64,000 nucleotides of DNA from Vibrio sp. D404a (GTDB lineage: Bacteria; Pseudomonadota; Gammaproteobacteria; Enterobacterales; Vibrionaceae): contig NZ_JAHGAJ010000028.1 of assembly GCF_030248535.1 (NCBI RefSeq), forward strand, positions 1 to 64,000. Reading direction: 5' to 3'. Position 1 is the stretch's first letter. Every line of letters starts with the position of its first letter. Positions 25,666 to 34,958 of this stretch are shown here, one piece after another. Under the pieces are notes generated by a model. The model worked only from the letters and a program-made list of their open reading frames with translations. It searched no databases and was not told where the DNA came from. A program made the position numbers and the translations under genes.

Positions 25666-27438
25666 TTACAGGTTAAGTTGGTGAGTAATCTGTTCTAACT
25701 CTTGTTGCCATTGTCGCTGCATCTTTGGTTTCTGATGCTTTGGCTTACGTTGTTTATCATCCTCAATTAAGGTTTCTAGTTGATACAGCCTTTCCAATAT
25801 CGCTTCTTCAGAATCAAGACTATCGCTTGTTTGGCTAGGTGTTGGGGACGAACCACTGTCAGTTGATTCACTTTCCAACAACTCAATATCTGAGAACTCA
25901 CGGTCATGAGCTTTCGCTTCTGAATCAATTTCACCACACAGCTTTTCAAGGTCATGCCATTCTGTTAGCTCGCCGTCTTTAATCAACCAATAGCGGTTAC
26001 AGCTTTTTTCAATCAGCTCTCGGTCGTGCGTTACGAGTAACACTCCACCTTCGAACTGATTAAGCGTGTCGCTGAGTTGATCTTTGCCATCGATATCAAG
26101 GTGGTTTGTAGGCTCATCAAGCATAAGTAGGTGATACTCTGCCAGTGATAGCCCGAGCATCAATAACCGAGAACGTTCGCCACCACTCAATTCGCTTACT
26201 TTTTGAGAGTGTCTGTTGTACTCGAAACCAGCACTGATTAACGCGATTTTACGCCTCTCCTCGCAAAGGTCAGTTAGTCCTTCAAGGGAGTCAATTAATG
26301 CGTCGTTGTCATTCAGTTGCTTTAGGCTTTGGTCGTAAAAACCGAGTCGGCAACGTGGATGGAACTGAATGCCCTCCATGTTATTTTTACTCTGCGTATA
26401 GTTCTGCCAGAGCATTTTCAACATTGATGACTTGCCGCTACCATTACTACCGATAATCGCAACTCGATCGCCACTTTTGATCTGTTGCTCAATCACCTGA
26501 AGTAATACAGGTGCATCAAACGCGGGCTTCACATCGAGTTTGTCGATAGCGAGCAGTCGGTTTGCCTTAAGAGATTCACCTTTTAAGGAGAGCTGCCAAG
26601 GCGTTCCAGAGGTCAGCTCGGTTTGCGTCTCTTTTAATCGCTCAACTCTTTTCTCCATGGTTTTGGCTTTTCTTGCCAGATCTTCGTTGTCATAAACTCG
26701 TCCCCAGTTCCCTAATCGTTTAGCGCTTTTCTCAACTCGATCAATCTCTTTCTGCTCTGCCATGTTTCTCTGTTTTGCAGCTTCATCAACTCGTGCGAGT
26801 TCATCCAGTGCTTTTGAGAAGGGCAGTTGGAAGTAATTAAGGCGTTTGTCTCTTAAAATCCAAGTGCAGTTGGTGACCTTGTCCAATAGTTTTCGGTCAT
26901 GTGACACGAGAACAAAGCTACCTCTCCAGCTGATTAGAAAGCGTTCTAACCATAGTAAGGTAGGGAGGTCGAGGTGGTTACTCGGCTCATCGAGTAAAAG
27001 CAGATCTGGCTCGGAGATCAGCGCCCTTGCGAGTAATAGGCGTGTATGTTGACCACCACTTAGAGAACCCGCTGTTAGGCCCCAATCACTGGATGAAAAG
27101 CCCATATCAGAAAGGATCAGCTCTGCGCGCCATTGGTCTTGTAACTGTTCATCTTTGGGAAGCTTTGCAACCACGGCCTCAAGCATAGAAAGCTGCTCTA
27201 GGTTCGTTGGCAAATGCTGTTCAACTTGTTCGATTAAACAGTGACTCGATATGGTAATAGCACCAGAGTGAGGTTCTTTGTTACCGCAGAGTAGTTGCAG
27301 TAGGGTACTTTTTCCGCTGCCGTTGTAGCCGACAAGGCCGATGCGGTCACCTTGTTTAAGGGTGAAAGAGATAGCTTCAAACAGAGATGTTGAAGGTGTG
27401 TTGAATGTAACTGATTGGGTAGATAATAATGTGCTCAT
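25666..27438 (-). CDS. ABC-F ATPase (ribosome-associated, possible antibiotic protection)
   Basis: This 590-residue soluble protein has two ABC domains and no membrane part. Domain 1 has Walker A GYNGSGKST, signature LSGGQHTR and Walker B LLLLDEPSNHLD. Domain 2 has GSNGSGKSS, LSGGERSR and LLMLDEPTNHLD. Between them is the ABC-F linker, helical and charged (about 240-290). A C-terminal coiled region (about 525-590) is basic and Gln-rich. ABC-F proteins bind the ribosomal E site and relieve stalled or drug-bound ribosomes. ATG 27438 is preferred over an in-frame TTG 12 bases upstream. A leader peptide with strong Shine-Dalgarno precedes it, with mutually exclusive RNA pairings, implying translational attenuation. 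Which drug or stall it answers is unknown. Confidence 0.9.
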   Translation of the reverse strand: MSTLLSTQSVTFNTPSTSLFEAISFTLKQGDRIGLVGYNGSGKSTLLQLLCGNKEPHSGAITISSHCLIEQVEQHLPTNLEQLSMLEAVVAKLPKDEQLQDQWRAELILSDMGFSSSDWGLTAGSLSGGQHTRLLLARALISEPDLLLLDEPSNHLDLPTLLWLERFLISWRGSFVLVSHDRKLLDKVTNCTWILRDKRLNYFQLPFSKALDELARVDEAAKQRNMAEQKEIDRVEKSAKRLGNWGRVYDNEDLARKAKTMEKRVERLKETQTELTSGTPWQLSLKGESLKANRLLAIDKLDVKPAFDAPVLLQVIEQQIKSGDRVAIIGSNGSGKSSMLKMLWQNYTQSKNNMEGIQFHPRCRLGFYDQSLKQLNDNDALIDSLEGLTDLCEERRKIALISAGFEYNRHSQKVSELSGGERSRLLMLGLSLAEYHLLMLDEPTNHLDIDGKDQLSDTLNQFEGGVLLVTHDRELIEKSCNRYWLIKDGELTEWHDLEKLCGEIDSEAKAHDREFSDIELLESESTDSGSSPTPSQTSDSLDSEEAILERLYQLETLIEDDKQRKPKHQKPKMQRQWQQELEQITHQLNL

Positions 27439-27445
27439 TGGCTTA

Positions 27446-27598
27446 CTCAAGTTTTTCAGGCGTAATAACGCCTATCGTCAGTTGTTCGCTGACAATAACC
27501 TCGTAAGCTAGAGGGAAGAGACTCTAGTTAGTCTGTCTTTTTTGCTACTTCGCTCAAGCTAGGTTATCGCAGCACGTTGCTGGTAAAACTTGAGCGAA
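27446..27598 (-). promoter_or_regulatory. Alternative pairings controlling ABC-F translation
   Basis: In the transcript, the leader segment TTCGCTCAAGTTTT (27598 to 27585) can pair with CTTGAGCGAA (27558 to 27549). It can also pair with AAAACTTGAG (27455 to 27446), which covers the GAG just before the ABC-F ATG. A ribosome stalled on the leader ORF would mask the shared segment and free the start site. Further hairpins lie between (CTAGAG/CTCTAG, GTCAG/CTGAC, GGCG/CGCC). Confidence 0.55.
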
Positions 27599-27644
27599 CT
27601 TCGTAAGCAAAAATGTATGCAAAAAATAATGCACACTGGTTCAT
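27564..27644 (-). CDS. Leader peptide of the ABC-F gene
   Basis: A 26-codon ORF (MNQCALFFAYIFAYEVRSSF, then TSNVLR) follows an unusually strong Shine-Dalgarno, AAGGAGG, centred near 27652, 6 bases before its ATG. It ends 126 bases before the ABC-F start. Leader peptides of this size precede inducible ribosome-protection and methylase genes, where drug-dependent stalling exposes the downstream start. The aromatic stretch FFAYIFAY is a plausible stall site. Confidence 0.6.
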   Translation of the reverse strand: MNQCALFFAYIFAYEVRSSFTSNVLR

Positions 27645-27724
27645 GGTTACCTCCTTTTATTTCGTCTAGTGGATGGATATGGTCATTCTATCAGCAGTTC
27701 TTTTAAAGTCTATGATGGTTATTC

Positions 27725-28186
27725 TCACCTCACAGGCAATTTGGTCTTTGTTTTTACCTGCCCAAAGGCGAAACTGGATTCAATAGAAGCGATATTGGGT
27801 AGGCGGGTTAATTGCTTACGGATAAATTGCTCGTAGCTTTTGAGCGATTCGCTCACCACATGCAGCAGGTAGTCGTGATTCCCCGTCATCAGAAAACACT
27901 CTAGTACTTCATCAATGACTTCAATGTGCTGCTCAAAATCGCGCATGTTCTCTTCTGTCGGCTTTTCAAGCTTCACCAACACAAACACATTCACGGGTAG
28001 GCCGCACGCTTCTTGATCGACACTGGCGTGATAGCCACGAATGATCCCTTGTTTCTCTAATGCTCGAACTCGGCGTAAACAAGGGGAGGGGGAAAGCGCC
28101 ACGCGGTCGGCTAACTCTTGGTTGGTGAGTCGTGCGTTGCTTTGCAGTTCAGCCAGTATCTTCTTGTCGATCTCATCCATTGGCAT
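27725..28186 (-). CDS. Lrp/AsnC-family transcriptional regulator
   Basis: The N-terminal helix-turn-helix (DEIDKKILAELQSNARLTNQELADRVALSPSPCLRRVRALEKQGII) is followed by a RAM ligand domain (about 65-145). At 153 residues it is normal for the family. It diverges from the PLP-dependent enzyme gene at 28323 over 136 bases, the classic arrangement of a local Lrp-type activator and its amino-acid-metabolism target. The effector is probably a sulfur or related amino acid, by inference from the neighbour. Confidence 0.93.
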   Translation of the reverse strand: MPMDEIDKKILAELQSNARLTNQELADRVALSPSPCLRRVRALEKQGIIRGYHASVDQEACGLPVNVFVLVKLEKPTEENMRDFEQHIEVIDEVLECFLMTGNHDYLLHVVSESLKSYEQFIRKQLTRLPNIASIESSFAFGQVKTKTKLPVR

Positions 28187-28322
28187 ATTCCATTAATAAG
28201 GAACTAAATTCGGCAATATTATTGCTCAAAGTGTATGTCTTACTTCGCAAATAGCAATCTTTAACATCTGTGCAACACTAAAATTAAAGGAGGAACAACA
28301 AGCATGGAATGACTTAGGAATT

Positions 28323-30134
28323 ATGAATACTTCAACTCAATTGAGCCCACTGCGTAAAACAACCAAACACGAACAAGCAGAAGCCCTTGCTATTGAGCAA
28401 GCAAAACACTTCGGTATCGACCCAAATAGCGATTACGGCACCACGCTGGTGGAACTGGCGACGACGCTGTACAAAGCGAATAATAAGACACACGACCTTT
28501 GGGCAATAACGGTTGATGGCCTTTCTGAGCTGGATAAAAGTGACCGAATCGCTTGGTTTAACGCCAAACGTTTCTTGTCATTTCAGATCGCTAAGATCCT
28601 CGATAACCTGCAAAACCCAATGCGCGCGACTTACCAATCCATTGCGACTAACAATGGTAACTTTGCCTCAAAAGGCGCGTATCCAATTTTCGATAATGTA
28701 GCGGCTATCTTTTCCGCAAGCCCAGTGATCACGCGCACGGCGACCTATTTGTTTGCCTGTACAGAATGGATTGAAGATGCGTTCAACGGCAAAGAGCCAC
28801 TGCACGATATCTACTCTCGACTACTTAATCCGACTTCAATCTCGCTCGCGAACCATATGGTTGACCTAGAGGCAGGCTCAAGAGCCAATGAGTATCTCGC
28901 ATGGAACTTCAACTCAGGTATGGCAGCTATAGATGGCTTGTTGAGTCACTTACTAGGGCATGAAGATATTGTATTGGCCTCACGTAACATCTACGGCGGT
29001 TCTTATCAGCTGTTGGAAGATTGGTTTGGCAAGCCTTCGAACTTGAATGTCGCAGTAGAGTGGGTAGATGGGTACTCAGGTGATGAGTTTGCGACTCGCT
29101 TAGATGAGGTTGCTGATAAGTACGCAGATCGCCTTGCTGCAGGTAAGAAGATCTACGTCTACCTTGAGTCTCCGTGTAACCCACATGGCTACGTGTTAGA
29201 TGTCGCCAACATCAGTAAGGCGGCTCACTCTCGTGGTTGGGATGTGATTGTTGATTCAACAGTAGGCACGCCACTGCTTCATCCAGTTCTCAAGCGTGAT
29301 GATGTGATGGAAAGACCGGATTATGTGATTCATTCCTACACCAAAGAGTTAGCAGGTTCGGGTACCACTACTGCTGGTGTTGTGATTGGCCGCAACGAGA
29401 CCATGTTTGTTCCAAAAGGGGAAGAGGTCACTTTCACTAAGCCTAATGGCGATAATGCGACGATTCCATGGAACGAAACTTTGTTTTGGAATGTGTATTA
29501 CATTAAAGGCGCCTTCTTGGATGCAGACAAAGCGTTTGAAGTGCTGAACGGCATGAAAACCTATGAGATGCGTGTGGTGCAGAAAACCATTAATACGCTA
29601 ACGCTGGCGAAGATCTTTGATGCCCATCCTGACATCAATGTCTCTTGTCCCGCTTTGCCTGACAGCGACAACTACGAACACTGTCAGAACAACATGTATT
29701 TGGGTTTACCTGCAGCGTTGTTCACAATCGATATGGAAGGTAATGGTGACCGAGCGCCAATCAATCGTGATGGATTTAAGCAGTTCTTCGATATGCTTGA
29801 ACCCGCTATTGGTATGCAAGTGAGCCTTGGGCAAACCAACACGGTTGCGCTGTGTCCGGCACTGACCACTCACTCAGAGCTGAGCGACGAGGCACTTGCT
29901 GAGGCGGGTATCAAGCCAACGACTATGCGTATCTCGATTGGTTTAGAAGATCCTCGTATGTTCATTGCACATATTATTGAAGCCGCTAAATTGTCGATTG
30001 ACCGCAAACATGTTGATTTCTCATCGAGCTTCCCACGTAATGAGCGTATCGATGAGATCTATATGCAAACCTATATGGATGTGCACCAGAGGTTCGTGAA
30101 GAGTCTGCCGAAGTTCGGACAGCTGAGTCAGTAA
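28323..30134 (+). CDS. Cys/Met-metabolism PLP-dependent enzyme, long form
   Basis: This 603-residue fold-type I PLP enzyme has a PLP-binding region with NFNSGMAAIDGLLSHLL, ASRNIYGGSYQLLEDW and YLESPCNP. The aldimine Lys lies in HSYTKELAGSGTTTAGVVIG. It resembles cystathionine gamma-synthase/methionine gamma-lyase family members but has a long N-terminal extension (about 1-170) and a C-terminal extension. The reaction could be gamma-lyase, beta-lyase or a sulfhydrylase; sequence reading does not decide. An Lrp-type regulator is divergent. The ATG is preceded by AGGAATT. Confidence 0.85.
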   Translation: MNTSTQLSPLRKTTKHEQAEALAIEQAKHFGIDPNSDYGTTLVELATTLYKANNKTHDLWAITVDGLSELDKSDRIAWFNAKRFLSFQIAKILDNLQNPMRATYQSIATNNGNFASKGAYPIFDNVAAIFSASPVITRTATYLFACTEWIEDAFNGKEPLHDIYSRLLNPTSISLANHMVDLEAGSRANEYLAWNFNSGMAAIDGLLSHLLGHEDIVLASRNIYGGSYQLLEDWFGKPSNLNVAVEWVDGYSGDEFATRLDEVADKYADRLAAGKKIYVYLESPCNPHGYVLDVANISKAAHSRGWDVIVDSTVGTPLLHPVLKRDDVMERPDYVIHSYTKELAGSGTTTAGVVIGRNETMFVPKGEEVTFTKPNGDNATIPWNETLFWNVYYIKGAFLDADKAFEVLNGMKTYEMRVVQKTINTLTLAKIFDAHPDINVSCPALPDSDNYEHCQNNMYLGLPAALFTIDMEGNGDRAPINRDGFKQFFDMLEPAIGMQVSLGQTNTVALCPALTTHSELSDEALAEAGIKPTTMRISIGLEDPRMFIAHIIEAAKLSIDRKHVDFSSSFPRNERIDEIYMQTYMDVHQRFVKSLPKFGQLSQ

Positions 30135-30181
30135 ATTTGGCTGGTAGTCTAAGCGAGTAGACTATTACATAACACAAGCAG

Positions 30182-30216
30182 CACCCTGTAAGCTCAAGAG
30201 CCTGCAGGGTGTTCTT
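30182..30216 (+). terminator. Terminator-like hairpin after PLP enzyme gene
   Basis: CACCCTG (30182-30188) pairs with CAGGGTG (30205-30211), followed by TTCTT. Confidence 0.55.
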
Positions 30217-31202
30217 ATTGGTTTGGATTAAATGAATTGCGACGACACTGATTTGGCGTCATCCCAAATCTCTTTCGGAAGATTTTGCACAGGTAACTGG
30301 TGTCTTTTACTCCAACTTCATCTGCCAGTTGTATCAAGCTATGGCTAGAATGGGAGAGTCGCCAATGTAGGTGTTGTAGGCGTAACTCTTGCCAGTATTG
30401 GTGAGCAGACATATCGAATTGTTGTTGGAATAGTCGGTCTAGCTGGCGACGGGCTAACGCCAATCAAGGTTCCAATGTCGTCTACTTTAGTACTCAGCGA
30501 TAAATGTTCTTGCATCAATGAAACTGCGCGGTCGATGTGACGGTTCTGACTGCTCCCATGCTGAGATGATTTCAAGCGGTGATGATTGCCACGGCCTTCG
30601 TCGACCAGCATATCTGCTAACCCTTTTTCAGCTCTAACCTGGCCTACATGATCTTGCAAGATAGCGATAAGAAGGTCGATGGTCGCGCTGCCACCGGTAC
30701 AGCTAATGAGTTTTTTGTCGAAGTGATACAACTGTTCATCACGTACTACAACCTTGGGATAGTTCGCTTTAAACTCATGATGATGTCGCCAGTGAACCAC
30801 GACCTGATGATTGTTTAGCAACCCTAACTCTGCCAGCGTAAAACAGGCGTTATCGATGCTCACTATCTTGATGCCAGCCGATACAACCTTTCTAAAGAAT
30901 GCACGATATAAGGGAGCTTGTTGCTGTGAATCCTGAGCTGTTCGGCTACCAAAAAGGACAACGTAATCAACGTCCTTCAGTTCGATGGTATCCGAAGTAT
31001 GCTCAACCATGATCGGGATGTTGCTGCTCGACGTCACGACTCTTTGAGTGTGAGATATGATTTGCCACGAACAGTAACGCTGCTGACTAAGATCCGCGTC
31101 ATCGGCGGAGAAGCGTAGTTTGTCTAGAAACGCTCCAAAGGGGAACATATTGAAGTTGTCCAACGGGATTAATAGAAACCTGACGTTCTTTGAGTAATCC
31201 AT
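30215..31202 (-). pseudogene. GlxA-type AraC-family regulator with a frameshift
   Basis: The first part has a DJ-1/PfpI (class I glutamine amidotransferase-like) domain (about 1-190: LLIPLDNFNMFPFG, VLFGSRTAQ). It enters the AraC helix-turn-helix at DIGTLIG, then loses frame. The rest of the domain (LARRQLDRLFQQQFDMSAHQYW to the second helix-turn-helix, KDTSYLCKIFRKRFGMTP) continues in another frame to 30215. Removing a single A from the coding strand at about 30464 restores DIGTLLALARRQLDRLF with canonical spacing. So this is a one-base insertion, real or a sequencing error. An intact version would be about 325 residues. Confidence 0.8.
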
Positions 31203-31316
31203 ACCAGCAGCCTTAAGTGTCTATAAAGTGCTATTTTACGTCTATATATTACCGTTATCAATTTACTCTTCGACGCATACTAGCGACAGATTCAGTTATC
31301 TTGTTGAAGGTTAGTT

Positions 31317-31934
31317 ATGACGTTTGAAGTGTGGTGCTTGTTTATTTTGTCTGCTTTTGGGTTAGCGTGTATTCCCGGCCCTAACTCTTTATTGGCTCTC
31401 AGCCATGGTGCTCAATTTGGTTACAAAAAGACATTGTGGACGATTTATGGTGGCGTTTGCGGTTTCTTCCTACTAATCACAATCGCCATGCTTGGGTTAG
31501 GCACCTTGCTAGAGGCCGAACCAGAGCTGATGATTGTTCTTCAATGGCTAGGGGCTCTATACCTCGGCTTCTTAGGTCTGAAGCTATTCTATGCGCCGAG
31601 CGTTAATGTTGAAGGCGAAGCTGAAGCGGTCACACTATTGCCACGACAGCTCTTTAAGCAAGGATACTTTGCTGCGTTATCCAACCCAAAAGTACTGCTG
31701 TTTTTTACCGCGTTCTTAGCTCAGTTCATCGACCCAAACAAAGCCTTTTTCCCTCAGTTCGTAGTGATTGCAGTGACTTTTCTTTGCATTGAGTTTGCGG
31801 TTGAATTTGGCGTAGCGAGAGTCGCCGATAAGGTCAAAGCATTGCTGCTCAAGAATGGCCATATATTCAACCGATGCTGCGGCGCACTTTTCTTAGCAAT
31901 GGGTGTGATGGCGATAGTGAAGAGCTTGTCTTGA
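31317..31934 (+). CDS. LysE/RhtB-family amino-acid exporter
   Basis: This 205-residue inner-membrane protein has about six helices and the family start FILSAFGLACIPGPNSLLALSHGAQFGYKK, where PGP is characteristic. NPKVLLFFTAFLAQFIDP is the conserved loop-helix motif. These proteins export amino acids or derivatives (Thr, homoserine, Lys, Arg). Ribosome-binding GAAGGTTAGTT is weak. It stands next to the frameshifted GlxA-type regulator, divergent from it, which may have been its regulator. The substrate is unknown. Confidence 0.9.
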   Translation: MTFEVWCLFILSAFGLACIPGPNSLLALSHGAQFGYKKTLWTIYGGVCGFFLLITIAMLGLGTLLEAEPELMIVLQWLGALYLGFLGLKLFYAPSVNVEGEAEAVTLLPRQLFKQGYFAALSNPKVLLFFTAFLAQFIDPNKAFFPQFVVIAVTFLCIEFAVEFGVARVADKVKALLLKNGHIFNRCCGALFLAMGVMAIVKSLS

Positions 31935-32005
31935 TAAGGTGTACTTTCTCAACTAAAGGTAATTCCTAAATACGCATTGAGCGATCAGAAGCGTCGCCCA
32001 ATGCG

Positions 32006-32680
32006 TTAGTTCCTTGTGAATCTACATTCTGGAAAGCTAGAACAACCCCAAAACGTTTTACCTATGTTTGACCCTGTACGTGCCACTCTTTTAACGAGCA
32101 AAGATCCACAGTTCGGACAGTTTGATTTAGAGTTATGTCGTTTGCGGAGGCTTTTTACATGTTCACGTCGAGTGGTCGTGGATGTACTAACATGGTGTTG
32201 TATTCTTCTCAAAAGATCATCAATCTGACGGTCAGTGAAAACGACTTCATTGAAGCGTTTAATGTAACGTGCCAACCCACTAGTGAGGATATTATTAGGT
32301 AGCTCGGTCTTTAACTTGCAGTCTCCTGAGAAAAATACAACAGTGTGAATAAGGTCTTCGTCGATATCAAAGTAAGATGCTATCGCCTTCTTTTGTCGAT
32401 ATGTTTGCCTGAGTGGGTTCTGAAAGCGATATTTCTTACCAAATAGGGATTGAGTCCACTCTTTAGAATATAGGTCTCCAAATATCCAGCCTTTGTGGTT
32501 CTTTGTCTCGACAATAAAAATACCAAACGGTGATATAAGTAGGTGATCAATCTGTGCAGTACCACCAAATGTCGGTATATATAAGTCGTGGAAGCGTTGA
32601 TAAGTTGAAGAGCTTAGCGTAACCCACATAGTAGCGGTTACTTTCTTTTCTCCAAACCAACCTCGAATATTATTTAACAC
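32006..32680 (-). CDS. NERD-domain protein with C-terminal zinc ribbon
   Basis: The nuclease-related domain (about 5-120) shows GGTAQIDHLLISPFGIFIVETKNHKGWIFG, the hallmark of NERD proteins. The Asp of QIDH and the E-x-K of VETKNHKG match PD-(D/E)xK nuclease catalytic residues. A C-terminal four-Cys zinc ribbon (CPNCGSLLVKR to WGCSSFPECRF) is of the topoisomerase I type. The combination suggests a DNA-binding nuclease or repair factor. It ends 6 bases after the start region of the upstream lipoprotein gene on the same strand, so the two may be co-transcribed. Confidence 0.88.
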   Translation of the reverse strand: MLNNIRGWFGEKKVTATMWVTLSSSTYQRFHDLYIPTFGGTAQIDHLLISPFGIFIVETKNHKGWIFGDLYSKEWTQSLFGKKYRFQNPLRQTYRQKKAIASYFDIDEDLIHTVVFFSGDCKLKTELPNNILTSGLARYIKRFNEVVFTDRQIDDLLRRIQHHVSTSTTTRREHVKSLRKRHNSKSNCPNCGSLLVKRVARTGSNIGKTFWGCSSFPECRFTRN

Positions 32681-32686
32681 AATATA

Positions 32687-33067
32687 TTACTCTGTATAAA
32701 TGGCTATACCGCTAACGGTCTGTTCTGAAATGGGGATTAGGTATTGGTGATCTGTACCAACGCCTCCGAGCATTACAGAGTTGTTACTTCCTTGACCTTG
32801 CAGCAATACGCCATTAGCACCATGCTTTGCGGCCTGTTTTTTCAGTTCTTCAATTGCGTAGTTTACGGAGTCTTGCTTAGTTAAGCCTGCATCGCTAGAA
32901 GCGTTCACTAAAGCAACTTTCTCAAACTTTAGTGGAGCTTTGAGGTAAAGAGTCACGTGTTGAGGGCTAATCGGTTCCCTAGCTTCACCAACTAAGATTG
33001 AAGAGCCGGATGCGCAGCCGAATAAGAAGAATGTTATTGAAACAGCGAATGCTTTTAAAAAGTTCAT
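32687..33067 (-). CDS. Small lipoprotein
   Basis: The lipobox FFLFGC-AS (Cys18) follows a hydrophobic signal segment, so the protein is lipid-anchored after processing. The mature 108 residues contain EPISPQHVTLYLKAPLKFEKVALVNAS, then an alanine-rich helical stretch (AIEELKKQAAKHGANGVLLQG). The second half resembles DUF4156/YbjQ-like modules that follow the same strand pattern, but I cannot assign a family. It sits 6 bases upstream of the NERD gene. Confidence 0.7.
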   Translation of the reverse strand: MNFLKAFAVSITFFLFGCASGSSILVGEAREPISPQHVTLYLKAPLKFEKVALVNASSDAGLTKQDSVNYAIEELKKQAAKHGANGVLLQGQGSNNSVMLGGVGTDHQYLIPISEQTVSGIAIYTE

Positions 33068-33423
33068 TGGAGCAGTTTTTACTTAGAATCAGGTAGCTAA
33101 ATCGTAACGCAATTAACCCTAAGTTTTTTAAGTGTATTGTAAAAACTTACGTCAATAGCCAGCCATAGTTTGGCGCTTCAAACCATAATATCTCTTATGT
33201 CAATTGATGACTTTTCTGTCAAATACCTTTCCAACCCACTGTATTAGATATGAATACTCTCAAACAGTGTATTGATTTAGCTTTCGTATTCCTGCCGCTA
33301 GTATGTTTTAGGCAGGGGACAAGAGTCTTAGTTGCGTGTCATCAAATGGCCATTATCGCGGTTAGCTGGTGGGTAATATGGCGTCAGATTTCAGAGCACC
33401 ACTACTAACTAAGAGAGTATTTT
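33068..33423. other. Intergenic region with nothing recognisable
   Basis: This 356-base AT-rich gap separates divergent genes. It must hold the promoters of the lipoprotein and amidohydrolase genes. No palindrome or small ORF with a ribosome-binding site stands out. Confidence 0.3.
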
Positions 33424-34860
33424 ATGTTCAAGAAAACACTGATTGCCGCTTCTTTAGCTATGACAGCTGCTTACTCAATTGCCGCGCCAGCTCCGGCTGT
33501 AGAAACCGAACCGACTGCCATTGAGGCACCTCAAACGGTTGTCTTTAAGAATGTGAATGTTTTCAACGGAACGGAAAATAAACTGTATAACAACCACTCG
33601 GTGATAGTGAACGGTAACAAGATCACGGCTATTACCAAAGGCGATGCAGACATTCCAACTGACGCCAAAGTGATTGATGGGGAAGGTCGAACATTAATGC
33701 CAGCATTGATCGACGCTCACATGCACTTGACCATTCCAAAAGGTCTGCTTGGCACTGATGATATGCGTTGGACCGAGATTGCGATTCATGGTCAAGAATT
33801 TGCAGAAATGTATTTGGATATGGGCTTCGGTACGGTCCGTGATGTTGGTGGTGCAGATGGCTCATGGACAGACATGGAGCGCGACGGCCGTTTGAAGGAA
33901 GTACCACGAATCTACGCATCGGGCGCACCTATCGCACCTATTGGCTCGCACGCTGATGTTGGTTTGCAATCTCGTCGTCTAACGGATTCACCGCAAAACT
34001 TGGAGATTCTCAACATCATGACCAATGCCAATGGCGTGGATGAAATCAAGAAACAAGCGCGTTACCAATATCGCCAAGGCGGTCAATTTACTAAGGTATT
34101 CCAATCAGGTGGGGTGTCGTCGAAGTTTGACCCGTGGCAGTACAACTCGTACTTAGATGATGAGATGAAAGCTGCAGTCGCGATTGCTGAATCTTACGGC
34201 TCTTATGTTGCTACACACGTATATTCTGAGCAAGCTATGCATCAAGCGTTAGATCTGGGTGTGAAAACACTTGAACACGGTTTTATGTTTAAAGCGGACA
34301 TGGCAGAGAAGTTCAACAAAGAAGGGGCATTCATTGCAACTAACCTAACCGCGTTCTCGCCAGATCTTGCGACTATTCCAGTGGTACAAGATCCTTTGAT
34401 TCAGAAGAAGCTTGCATCGGCACAAGCGGCGTTTGGTAGCTACCAGAAAGAGATGAAAGCGGCAGAAGATGCTGGGTTTGACCGTCGTGCCTTTAACGTA
34501 GACTGTGTAGGTGTTGCGGATACGTGTGCTAAGCAGATTGCTCACGAGATTTGGTTGAATGCGGATATGTTCGGTAACTTCTCAGCGCTACGTGCTATGA
34601 CATCAACATCTGGCCGTATCTCTGCTGAACTAATGCAGCCATGGATTGACCCGTATTCAGATGCAAAACTGGGTGTGATTGAGGTAGGTGCATACGCAGA
34701 TATTCTGCTTATCGATGGTAACCCATTAGAAGACATTACGCTGGTGGGCGGTCGTGATACATGGTTTGGTGAAACGAACGATGCTAAAAAGGATGGTTCT
34801 CACTTGACGGAAATGGACCTCATCATGAAAGACGGTAAGATCTTCAAAAACACGCTTTAA
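33424..34860 (+). CDS. Exported amidohydrolase-family metalloenzyme
   Basis: A signal peptide (residues 1-21, cleavage near AAPAP) precedes an amidohydrolase fold (about 40-478). The metal-binding His-x-His is in LIDAHMHLT. Further ligands probably include Lys or Glu in TKVFQSGG, His in ATHVYSEQ, His in EHGFMF and Asp in INADMFGN or LDGNP. The C-terminal segment GVIEVGAYADILLIDGNPLEDI is the usual closing signature. Homologues hydrolyse N-acyl amino acids, dipeptides or imidazolones; here the location is periplasmic. Upstream AAGAGAGTATTTT is a weak ribosome-binding site. The terminator at 34879 follows. Confidence 0.88.
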   Translation: MFKKTLIAASLAMTAAYSIAAPAPAVETEPTAIEAPQTVVFKNVNVFNGTENKLYNNHSVIVNGNKITAITKGDADIPTDAKVIDGEGRTLMPALIDAHMHLTIPKGLLGTDDMRWTEIAIHGQEFAEMYLDMGFGTVRDVGGADGSWTDMERDGRLKEVPRIYASGAPIAPIGSHADVGLQSRRLTDSPQNLEILNIMTNANGVDEIKKQARYQYRQGGQFTKVFQSGGVSSKFDPWQYNSYLDDEMKAAVAIAESYGSYVATHVYSEQAMHQALDLGVKTLEHGFMFKADMAEKFNKEGAFIATNLTAFSPDLATIPVVQDPLIQKKLASAQAAFGSYQKEMKAAEDAGFDRRAFNVDCVGVADTCAKQIAHEIWLNADMFGNFSALRAMTSTSGRISAELMQPWIDPYSDAKLGVIEVGAYADILLIDGNPLEDITLVGGRDTWFGETNDAKKDGSHLTEMDLIMKDGKIFKNTL

Positions 34861-34878
34861 GATTGTATTGAATAGGAG

Positions 34879-34908
34879 AAAGTCCGGCATATTCGCCGGA
34901 CTTTTTGT
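34879..34908 (+). terminator. Amidohydrolase gene terminator
   Basis: AAAGTCCGGC-ATATTC-GCCGGACTTTTT is a 10-bp perfect stem with U tract. Confidence 0.9.
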
Positions 34909-34958
34909 GTATGTCATATGAGTGTTGCGACGCGTTACTGCTTACCACATTGCGTGTG

